DNA from: Prosthecobacter sp.
GTDB lineage: Bacteria; Verrucomicrobiota; Verrucomicrobiia; Verrucomicrobiales; Verrucomicrobiaceae
Length of the DNA: 64,000 nt
Assembly (NCBI RefSeq): GCF_014879935.1
Contig: NZ_JACSRD010000146.1
Location: 124,001-188,000 of the forward strand
Reading direction: 5' to 3'
The position numbers were made by a program, and so were the translations under genes. Shown here in pieces: positions 17,031 through 23,949 of this stretch. The notes beneath the pieces were generated by a model. It worked only from the letters and a program-made list of their open reading frames with translations, had not been told where the DNA came from and did no database searches. Position 1 is the first letter of the stretch, and every line of letters starts with the position of its first letter.

Positions 17031-17960
17031 ATGATGAAGCAACTTTTTCCACCATTCGGCCAATATCATCTGCATCGTTTTTTTCAAGAAAGCGTTGCCG
17101 AAGAAAAGCTGCTTTTGAATAGGATGTTTCAGGTCGTTGACATCTTGAACCAACAGCCCTCCGATTTTGTTGTCAGCACCTCGCTTTACTGCAAGCCACA
17201 TGACCCAGAAAACTATCCCATTTTTCCACTAACAGTGGAGGAAATTAGGAAGCCCCATACCAGCGTTCGACATGGAAACTCCTGGTGGCAAGAATACATG
17301 GAGCCGCTCCTGAGTGGGGTGGAGCGAATCCCCGATCCGTGGTCGGTGCGCATTCACTTGGCACCCGACCTGATATTCCTCGAAAGTTATCTTCGGCATC
17401 CACGGATTGAATTGCGTATCATGTGCCACAACTCCGAGTTCACGATGCCAGGGATGCTCTGGCGCTACCTGCCTTTAAATGAATGTGGAGTCGTTATGGC
17501 ACGAGGGGCGGATTCAATCTGGCCGGATGCTGGCACCTATAAGCATATCCAGGCCATGTTGAAATCAGATGCCATGCTGATTCGACGTTTTCGCCCCAGG
17601 GACAGGGATGCCGATGGTTTGTGTGTTTACCGGTCCATTCCAGGGCCGTTGGTGATCAAGTTGAATAACCCGCTCAACTTCACGAAGATGGCAAAAGCCT
17701 GGCTCTGGCACGGCATGCACGGCCTGCTGCCAACGGAAGTGACCGCTCCTTTTTTTGAGAAGCCGCTGCCCAAACTGGGCATGTCCCACTGGGCACGCTA
17801 TGGGCAGGATGAGCAAATGCTGAGCCACTGGCTCTACTACGTTGCCGCCGCCAAAGGCATCTATACCGTCATCGACAAGACGCATCAAAGCCAGATTTGG
17901 CCGTTTGATCAGGAGTATCTGGAATCTCGATCTCCCCATTCAACGACCGTGCTGGTTTGA
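17031..17960 (+). CDS. Unrecognised probable glycosyltransferase, paralogue of 11373-12452
   Basis: About 309 residues from ATG 17031. An in-frame ATG at 16971 is possible, but the alignment with the paralogue begins at LFPPFG just after 17031. The shared landmarks are L-A-P-D-L, I-M-C-H-N-S-x4-P-G-M-L-W-R-Y-L (about 132-147), an ADS stretch in place of the paralogue's ADTD, and DEQ-x-L-x4-YY (about 260-270). Similarity to the minus-strand copy is clear but distant, so this is an old duplication or two independent acquisitions. It is transcribed away from the locus. Function is inferred only from the sulfation/glycan setting. Confidence 0.6.
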   Translation: MMKQLFPPFGQYHLHRFFQESVAEEKLLLNRMFQVVDILNQQPSDFVVSTSLYCKPHDPENYPIFPLTVEEIRKPHTSVRHGNSWWQEYMEPLLSGVERIPDPWSVRIHLAPDLIFLESYLRHPRIELRIMCHNSEFTMPGMLWRYLPLNECGVVMARGADSIWPDAGTYKHIQAMLKSDAMLIRRFRPRDRDADGLCVYRSIPGPLVIKLNNPLNFTKMAKAWLWHGMHGLLPTEVTAPFFEKPLPKLGMSHWARYGQDEQMLSHWLYYVAAAKGIYTVIDKTHQSQIWPFDQEYLESRSPHSTTVLV

Positions 17961-18146
17961 TCTTCATTCACCGCACATCGAAGCTGGATTCCAAACCCAC
18001 AACCACAGTTTGTTGGTTGAGAATGAAGGGTTTGGTGACGCAAATGAAGGTTTGTTGGGGGGGGGACATTGATTTCCGGCGCAAAATCCTTCTTTTCTAG
18101 TAGTTGAACTCGAATTTAAGGCCATTAAAGGGTGATTTTACCGTGA

Positions 18147-18171
18147 CAAACAAAGATTTGAGCTTTGTTTG
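18147..18171. promoter_or_regulatory. Perfect 9-bp inverted repeat upstream of 18222 gene
   Basis: CAAACAAAG and CTTTGTTTG are separated by ATTTGAG, centred about 63 bp before the ATG at 18222. No T-run follows, so an operator or a leader hairpin is as likely as a terminator for the preceding gene. The 17961-18221 gap also contains a run of nine G (18056-18064). Confidence 0.45.
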
Positions 18172-18221
18172 AATCCTTCGACGGATGCTGATGTCGAACT
18201 CGTTCGCAACTCAGAACCGTT

Positions 18222-18755
18222 ATGCCTGTGCCGGATTCAGAGGGAGAAGCAGCCCGATGGGATGACCCACGATTACGGTGGGATATGGAGGGCTTGTTGT
18301 GGGATGGACCCGTGCCGGAATCGGTTCGCAACCAGATGCAAACCATGGAACCCAACACCAAACCGATGAGTCCTGCCATGCAGGACGACGACAACAACGC
18401 TGCCATCGCGATCCTCGCGATGGCGGATTACACCAGCATGAAACCCGAGTTCGAGAAAACCGTGGCCTATCAAAAAGCGGCGGATGGCACCGAAACCGGC
18501 ATCCGCCCCGCGCTCGCTACGGCGCAAGCGGACTACCTGCTCAAGCAAAACGCCCTCAACGACGCCCGTGACAAGATGGTGGCCCTGCAATGGCAGCAGC
18601 ACGAGTGGGTGCTGGGTGCGCGTGACCAAGTGGCCGCCAAGTTCGGCAAGAACTCCGACCAATACGCGGCCACCGGCCTCAAGAAGAAGAGCGAGCACAA
18701 GAAGGGCGGACCGCGTGGGCCACGCACCGCCAAGTCAAATGGCGCTGGAACCTGA
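18222..18755 (+). CDS. Small conserved-looking protein with Trp-Asp motifs and lysine-rich tail
   Basis: A 177-residue protein. The N-terminus has three W-D units (RWDDP, LRWDM, LLWDGP within residues 12-29). The middle is helical with an ALNDARDKMVALQWQQHEWVLGARDQVAAKFG segment. The tail is basic (KKKSEHKKGG), suggesting nucleic-acid or polyanion binding. I recall similar small proteins from Planctomycetes and Verrucomicrobia but cannot name a family or a function. It stands alone, with a candidate operator upstream and a strong hairpin 13 bp after its stop. Confidence 0.65.
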   Translation: MPVPDSEGEAARWDDPRLRWDMEGLLWDGPVPESVRNQMQTMEPNTKPMSPAMQDDDNNAAIAILAMADYTSMKPEFEKTVAYQKAADGTETGIRPALATAQADYLLKQNALNDARDKMVALQWQQHEWVLGARDQVAAKFGKNSDQYAATGLKKKSEHKKGGPRGPRTAKSNGAGT

Positions 18756-18768
18756 TGATCAAACTCTT

Positions 18769-18804
18769 GCGCCTGCGGCGTCTGTTTGTGACCGCCGCAG
18801 GCGC
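18769..18804 (+). terminator. Strong GC hairpin after 18222 gene
   Basis: An 11-bp perfect stem (GCGCCTGCGGC / GCCGCAGGCGC) with a 14-nt loop starts 13 bp after the stop codon. It is not followed by a clear T-run, so Rho-independent termination is plausible but not certain. Confidence 0.5.
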
Positions 18805-18970
18805 ATCCCAGCGCTGGCGGGAGTGAGGAATTCGGGTTTGTAAGTCAGGGGCATGCTGAAGGTTCTTTGACAGAATGCGCTGCCCTTCTCGGAGGGACAC
18901 TTTTGAAGTCATGTGTCCTTTTGCGAAGGATACATTGTAAACCAAGAGCTGGCCCGCATGATGTCACGAT

Positions 18971-20707
18971 TCAACCAACGATGATCCCCTTCGCCTTGCG
19001 TTCTTTTTCGCGTTCGAGTAGCGGGATTTTCTCGGCGGTTTCGAGCACTTGCACGCCTTGATCACCGATCTTCGCGAAAGTCATGCCGGCGAGCGCAGGG
19101 ACTTCGGCGGCGAGACGTTTGAAGACGTCCTCAATGGTGTGGATGCCATTCGAGCCGCCGAGGGCGACGATGAGGTCGCGCAGGATTTCCCAGGTGTCGC
19201 GGGCATTGCCAGGCGTCTTGATCGCCTTGTTGAGGCGCTGGAGGCGGCCCGTGGTGTTGATCATGCTGCCGCGTTTTTCAGCGTAAGCGGTGCCCGGGAG
19301 GACGACGTCGCTGAGTTCAGCGCTGGCATTGGCCAGAATGTGCAGGGAGGCGATGAACGGCACTTTTTCGAGATCGCGCTGTGAGAAGCCGACTTTGAGC
19401 AGATTCTCGCCAAGGGCCAGAACGCCGCGCAGCAGGCCGCGGGACATCTTTTCCTGGATGTCAGCCAGCTTGGAGCCGGGTTCGATGCCGAGGACGAGTC
19501 TTGCGCCGTTGGTGTTCGGATTGAGGTCGTCGGCACGCAGGTAATTGTCGGCACCACCCGTGCGCGGCACGACATCCACATTCGTCGTGCCAAGCAAGGC
19601 CGCCAGATGCTTCACGAAGAACAATTCCTCGTTCGTCATGCGGGCACTGGCGATGATGGCGATCTCCTCGCCCTTCTTGCCGGCCAAGGCGCTGGCGATG
19701 GTGCTGAGCGCGGTCTTCCAGCTCGCAACCCCGTGTTTGCCGCCGGTTTTCACCATGGGATCGGTGAGGCGGAACTCGCTGTTCACGAAGTGGAAGTCGA
19801 GACGGCCGCTGTCGCACATCCAGGACGAGTTCACGTCGTTGTTGTCGCGAGGCGTCTGGCGGTAAACGATGTCGCCACGGGCACCGATCTCCATGTTGCA
19901 GCCCCGGCCGCAGCCGGTGCAGATGCTCGGCGTCTCGGTGAGGAACCAGACGCGCTGCTGGAAGCGGAAGTCGTTGCTGGTCAGGGCGCCGACGGGGCAG
20001 ATATCGACCGTGTTGAGTGAGTAGTTGTGCTCCAGGCGCTTGCCCGGATGCACGGCGAGGGTGGTGTGGCTGCCGCGATCAGTGAAGCCGAGCACCGGCT
20101 CGTCGGCGATCTCCGCGGTGAAGCGGATGCAGCGGCTGCACATGATGCAGCGCTCGTCATCGAGGCGCACACGCGGGCCGATATCGACGTTCTTGGGCTT
20201 CTTGACCTTGTCCTCACGGAAGCGGCTCTCGCCCTTGCCGTGCTCGACGCTGAACTCCTGCAGGCGGCACTCGCCTGCCTGGTCGCAGATCGGGCAGTCG
20301 AGCGGGTGATTGATGAGGAGGAACTCCATCACGCCCTTGCGGCATTCCTGCGTGAGGACGCTCTCGGTGCGGATGCCCATGCCTTCAGCGACCGTGTTCG
20401 CACACGCGATGACGGGGCGCGGCATCCAGCCAATCTTCGGCATGCCGTGCTCGTCTTTCTCCGGCTCCTGACCGGGAGCCGGGCGCGGCGGCATGCCCAT
20501 TTCGACGAGGCACATGCGGCAGTTGCCGGGGGATGACAGTTTCGGGTGGTAGCAGTAGTGCGGGACTTCGGCCTTGGCCTGCTTGCACGCCTCGATCATG
20601 CGCGTGCCTTTGGGGAACTTGTGCCAGACGCCATCGATCTGCACGTTCACCAGATCGACGGGCGGAGGTGCGGCGGGCATGGCGGGGGCTTCGGCAGGAG
20701 CAGGCAT
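18971..20707 (-). CDS. nuoG: NADH-quinone oxidoreductase subunit G
   Basis: The 578-residue product begins at ATG 20707; a TTG two codons upstream is less likely. It has the full NuoG cluster set: HYCYHP...GNCRMCLVEM for the 2Fe-2S centre, HPLDCPICDQAGECRLQ (His-Cys3), CIMCSRCIRF with DICPVGAL for 4Fe-4S, and CTGCGRGCN for the N7-type site. A shortened molybdopterin-oxidoreductase-like domain follows. This is the iron-sulfur wire of complex I between NuoF and the hydrophilic arm. No other nuo gene lies in the 1.7 kb on either side, so this gene is outside a nuo operon. Confidence 0.94.
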   Translation of the reverse strand: MPAPAEAPAMPAAPPPVDLVNVQIDGVWHKFPKGTRMIEACKQAKAEVPHYCYHPKLSSPGNCRMCLVEMGMPPRPAPGQEPEKDEHGMPKIGWMPRPVIACANTVAEGMGIRTESVLTQECRKGVMEFLLINHPLDCPICDQAGECRLQEFSVEHGKGESRFREDKVKKPKNVDIGPRVRLDDERCIMCSRCIRFTAEIADEPVLGFTDRGSHTTLAVHPGKRLEHNYSLNTVDICPVGALTSNDFRFQQRVWFLTETPSICTGCGRGCNMEIGARGDIVYRQTPRDNNDVNSSWMCDSGRLDFHFVNSEFRLTDPMVKTGGKHGVASWKTALSTIASALAGKKGEEIAIIASARMTNEELFFVKHLAALLGTTNVDVVPRTGGADNYLRADDLNPNTNGARLVLGIEPGSKLADIQEKMSRGLLRGVLALGENLLKVGFSQRDLEKVPFIASLHILANASAELSDVVLPGTAYAEKRGSMINTTGRLQRLNKAIKTPGNARDTWEILRDLIVALGGSNGIHTIEDVFKRLAAEVPALAGMTFAKIGDQGVQVLETAEKIPLLEREKERKAKGIIVG

Positions 20708-20826
20708 GAGCAAAAAGGGGGCTTGGAAGGCGATTATCGGAGCCGCATGGACTGCGGCAACCGCATTTTGTGAAAAGTTTCACAAGCGTGCGGCCCTGAG
20801 TCTTTGCCAAGCGTTCACGACGTGCC

Positions 20827-21732
20827 ATGAGTGCGCCTTTCATGCCCATTCCGGTCATCCTGAATCCCGCCGCACGAAGCACGAAGGCCGCCGCGCTGGA
20901 GGAAGCGCTGCGTGCGCTTTCCCCCGCGCCGGAACTGCACCTCACCAAGGGCCCTGGTGACGCGACGGTGATCGCCGAGAACCTCGCTGATGCCGGGCAC
21001 GAACTGGTCGTTTCGGCAGGTGGCGATGGAACGATGAACGAGGTGCTGCAGGGCCTCTGCCGGGCAAATGCCCGCCGTAAACCCGGCGAAAAACACACGG
21101 CGCTCGGTGTTCTGCCCCTGGGGACCATGAACGTCTTCTCCGTGGAGTTGAAGCTGCCGGGCAAGGACATCTCTGAGTGCTGGCGCCGCATCACCACCGG
21201 CACTCGCTCCGAAGTCGATCTGTGGATGGCGAACGACCACTACTTCGTTCAGCTCGGCGGTGTGGGTCTGGACGCCCAGATCGTGCAGGAGACCTCGTGG
21301 GAGGCGAAGAAGAAATTCGGCCCGCTGAGCTACGTGATGAGTGCGGTCAACGTGCTGCTGCGGCCGCCGCCGACGCTCAGCGTGCAGATCGACGGGCGCG
21401 CCCCGCTGCTGGGCACCGTGGTGCTGTTAGGCAACGGCAAGCACTATGGCGGACCGTTTCCCCTGTTCCGCGATGCCTCAAACACAGATGGAAAGCTGGA
21501 CCTGATCATCTTCCGCGGCCTCGGCGGCATGGAGTTCCTGCAATTGCTGCGCGGCATGCTGCTCGATGGCTACCAGGCCTGTGAATACCTGGACTACGTG
21601 CAGGCAGAGCAGTTCACGGTGACTTCCGACGCGGGTGACGCTCCCGTGGAACTGGACGGTGAGCTAGCCTCCCATCTCAGCGGGCCGGTGGCCTTCCGCC
21701 GGGCTCCATTTCAGCTCGGCGTGGTGGCTTGA
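20827..21732 (+). CDS. Diacylglycerol kinase/YegS-family lipid kinase
   Basis: A 301-residue DAGK-catalytic protein. It has the start-proximal VILNPAARS loop (about 9-17), the nucleotide-binding VVSAGGDGTMNEVLQG motif (about 61-76), LGVLPLGTMNVFS and the closing APVELDGE motif (about 280-287). It phosphorylates a lipid alcohol with ATP on the inner face of the membrane; the natural lipid cannot be read from sequence. It is divergent from nuoG and converges on the pseudouridine synthase gene with a 17-bp gap. Confidence 0.88.
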   Translation: MSAPFMPIPVILNPAARSTKAAALEEALRALSPAPELHLTKGPGDATVIAENLADAGHELVVSAGGDGTMNEVLQGLCRANARRKPGEKHTALGVLPLGTMNVFSVELKLPGKDISECWRRITTGTRSEVDLWMANDHYFVQLGGVGLDAQIVQETSWEAKKKFGPLSYVMSAVNVLLRPPPTLSVQIDGRAPLLGTVVLLGNGKHYGGPFPLFRDASNTDGKLDLIIFRGLGGMEFLQLLRGMLLDGYQACEYLDYVQAEQFTVTSDAGDAPVELDGELASHLSGPVAFRRAPFQLGVVA

Positions 21733-21749
21733 GCGCGACGTCAGGTCGT

Positions 21750-22763
21750 TCAGCGTGGCCTTGGACCGCGACGAGGTCCTCGTGGCGCTGGACGCTGGGA
21801 TTGCGGGCCGGAACGACCACCGGGACGTTCTGGCCGCCCTGCGCCGCCGGAGCGTGATCGTGAGCTGAATGAATCGCGTTTCGGTTTGAAGCGGGAAGGC
21901 TTCTCATCCGAGAGTTCGTCGGAAAACCGGGCTGATGGCCCGCTGCGCTTGCCACGGGAAGGCTTGAAACGCTTTTCACCAGCCCCGGATTCACGGGCGG
22001 GGCGTGGGGGACGTCGTTCCTGGGCACCTTCGGCCTCAGAAGCGGTTTTGCGGCCCAGTTTGGGCTTGCTGGGCTCCTCTTTGAAGAAACGCTCAACTTC
22101 CGTCGGTGTCAGCTCCTTCCAGCCGCCCTTGGGCAGGCCTTTGAGTTGCAGCCAGCCAATGCGGATGCGTACGAGGCGCACCACCTCATAGCCCAGCGCA
22201 TAGAACATCAGGCGGATCTGGCGCTTCAGGCCCTGTTTCAATACCACATGGGCGTGATAGGCACCGTCCATCCACGCACGCTCGGCCCGGGCGTAACCTT
22301 CCTCGGTCTGCATGCCTTTGACGAGCTTCGCCATGACCTCGATGGTCAGCGGCTGGTCCACCGTCACCTCGTATTCTTTCTCCGCTCCCTGGCTGGGGTG
22401 GATCAGGCGGTGGGAAAGTTCACCGCGGTTCGTCAGGAGGATCAAGCCCTCGCTTTCCTTGTCCAGCCTGCCGACGTGATGCAGGCTCTGGAACTTCAGC
22501 GGGAGCAGATCGTAAATCGTCATCCGCTCATGCGTGTCACCACGGGAGCAGAGGTAGCCCTTCGGCTTGTTCAGGGCGATCACCAGCGGTAACTCGGTCC
22601 GCACCGGGGAGCCATCGACGACCACCTTGTCTTCTGGCTGCACCTGGGTGGCCAGCTCGGTGATGATGTGCCCGTTGATCGAGACCCGTCCTTCGAGGAT
22701 GATCTGCTCGGCCCCGCGTCGCGAGGCCACACCACATTGGCTCAGGTATCGGTTTAAACGCAC
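21750..22763 (-). CDS. RsuA/RluB-family pseudouridine synthase with long basic tail
   Basis: It starts at GTG 22763 (no ATG fits). Residues 1-60 form an S4 RNA-binding domain (MRLNRYLSQCGVASRRGAE). The catalytic domain contains LNKPKGYLCS and HHVGRLDKESEGLILLTNRG with the catalytic aspartate (about residue 100), plus KQGLKRQIRLMF. From about residue 225 the protein becomes a low-complexity Arg/Pro/Ser/Gly tail of roughly 110 residues, unusual in length, probably an RNA-binding extension. It modifies 23S or 16S rRNA; which site is not decidable here. It follows the small basic protein gene by 9 nt, so the two are likely co-transcribed. Confidence 0.88.
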   Translation of the reverse strand: MRLNRYLSQCGVASRRGAEQIILEGRVSINGHIITELATQVQPEDKVVVDGSPVRTELPLVIALNKPKGYLCSRGDTHERMTIYDLLPLKFQSLHHVGRLDKESEGLILLTNRGELSHRLIHPSQGAEKEYEVTVDQPLTIEVMAKLVKGMQTEEGYARAERAWMDGAYHAHVVLKQGLKRQIRLMFYALGYEVVRLVRIRIGWLQLKGLPKGGWKELTPTEVERFFKEEPSKPKLGRKTASEAEGAQERRPPRPARESGAGEKRFKPSRGKRSGPSARFSDELSDEKPSRFKPKRDSFSSRSRSGGAGRPERPGGRSGPQSQRPAPRGPRRGPRPR

Positions 22764-22772
22764 GGGAAAGCC

Positions 22773-22925
22773 TTATTCCGGCTTGGTCTTCGGCAAGTTC
22801 GTCGGCAGACGGCCTTCCTTCCACTGACCACGGGACTTGAGAAGCTTGATGCGCTCACCGCGCTTCAGGACACTGCGCTTGGTGCCGACGGAACCGGCGG
22901 ACTTGAGGCTGCGATGCTGGGACAT
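22773..22925 (-). CDS. Small basic protein of the Chlamydiae/Verrucomicrobia type
   Basis: A 50-residue, strongly basic protein starting MSQHRSLKSAG, with the core SVLKRGERIKLLKSRGQWKEG and ending PKTKPE. This pattern matches the lineage-specific small basic protein family described for Verrucomicrobia and relatives (TIGR04137-type). Its role is unknown; its size and charge suggest ribosome or RNA binding. It shares an operon with an rRNA pseudouridine synthase, which fits that idea. It is a useful marker for the phylum. Confidence 0.82.
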   Translation of the reverse strand: MSQHRSLKSAGSVGTKRSVLKRGERIKLLKSRGQWKEGRLPTNLPKTKPE

Positions 22926-23041
22926 GATGACGAATGGGCTGGAGGTGGTCTGAAAAAGGGCGCGGAGAATAACTGACCTCGCGGAGGGCGCAAGGGGTTT
23001 GTACGTCTTGGTTCGAGCGGAGCAGAGGACAGAAAAATGAT

Positions 23042-23069
23042 GAAACCTCAATGAGGAGTGACGAATCAA
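23042..23069 (+). repeat. Intergenic repeat, copy A (GAAACC...TGACGAATCAA type)
   Basis: This 28-bp stretch shares GAAACC followed two bases later by AATGAGGARTGACGAATCA with the copy at 39554-39592 (opposite strand), differing at only a few positions. It lies in the 217-bp gap upstream of the small basic protein gene. Confidence 0.6.
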
Positions 23070-23142
23070 CGCCACGAGCCATGGAATTCCGCGTCTGGCA
23101 GGACATTTGGCTTGATTGGTCGTTGCCAGCTAGCTGGCAGGC

Positions 23143-23439
23143 TCAATAAAAACTACCAAAGACCGGAGGAATCTCCCGCACGACCACCCGCAGGCTCAAT
23201 CCATGCTGGCTCAATTCTTTGTCGAGCGCATCATCCGCCTCTGAACTGGTCTCCAGCACCTTTTCCACCCAAGGACGATAGACTTGCGAAAAACGCCGGG
23301 CGTAAGGGTGTCTCTCGTCGTTCCAATGCTGAAGCAGCCGTGCCTTGGCGGCCGGTCGCTTCCACAGCAGACGGCCATACTCCAGCCGCGCCTGATCGTG
23401 CGGCAGAAGTGGCCAGCGCTGGTGTTTGGAAACATTCAC
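23143..23439 (-). CDS. Small unknown protein paired with a nucleotidyltransferase-like gene
   Basis: A 98-residue protein from GTG 23439. The sequence is charged and helical (EYGRLLWKRPAAKARLLQHWNDER, then VEKVLETSSEADDALDKELSQHG). No family is recognised. It lies 39 nt after the nucleotidyltransferase-like gene on the same strand, so the two probably form one transcript. A toxin-antitoxin-like relationship is possible but not shown. Confidence 0.5.
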   Translation of the reverse strand: MNVSKHQRWPLLPHDQARLEYGRLLWKRPAAKARLLQHWNDERHPYARRFSQVYRPWVEKVLETSSEADDALDKELSQHGLSLRVVVREIPPVFGSFY

Positions 23440-23478
23440 GGATTAAGCATGCCATACGCTCGCGGCATCGCAAAGCCG

Positions 23479-23931
23479 TTAAATCAGCCCCAGCTTGGCC
23501 GCGAAAGCCTCATGCTCGCGATCACGGGCCTCATTGCGCATGCGCTTGGGTGCAAGCAAGTCCGCCACAGCTGGCACAATGAGTTTCAGCTTGTCACGGT
23601 AGGTTTGGGCAAAGGCACGGTCACGCCATCCTGCAGGCAAATGATCCAGAACCATGCGTGGCATGAGATTCACATGCCAGCCATGGGTTTGCTCAAACTC
23701 ACTGCCGATGAGCGCATCATAGGCAAGTTCCGCGATGGCATCGCTTTCGGTCACCGGATCGGCATCCATGCTGTTTTCAGGCAGCGGATCATCACGACCA
23801 ACCCGTGCCACATGCCAGAGGAGGGCCGCCGAACCGATCAAAATCATCTCAGCCGGTTCGGCCAGGCGCCCGGCCCATTCATGAAGCCAGTCGATGACCT
23901 GATGAGGATGGCTCAGTTCGCGCTTCGGCAT
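23479..23931 (-). CDS. Probable minimal nucleotidyltransferase-fold protein
   Basis: A 150-residue protein. MILIGSAALLWHV (about 29-41), followed by SMDADPV (about 54-60), resembles the GS...DxD core of minimal nucleotidyltransferases such as the DUF6036/AbiEii-like groups, although the spacing is loose. The rest is helical, with a basic C-terminus (APKRMRNEARDREHE). It starts 19 bp after the gatB stop on the same strand side and precedes the 98-residue gene. Such proteins are often antitoxins, toxins or RNA modifiers. Specific activity unknown. Confidence 0.5.
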   Translation of the reverse strand: MPKRELSHPHQVIDWLHEWAGRLAEPAEMILIGSAALLWHVARVGRDDPLPENSMDADPVTESDAIAELAYDALIGSEFEQTHGWHVNLMPRMVLDHLPAGWRDRAFAQTYRDKLKLIVPAVADLLAPKRMRNEARDREHEAFAAKLGLI

Positions 23932-23949
23932 GGCCTTGTTGGTTTAAAC

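Noticed and set aside
19138-19150. Another GTGTGGATG string
   Set aside because: It lies inside nuoG, without the GGTAACA block 14 nt upstream.
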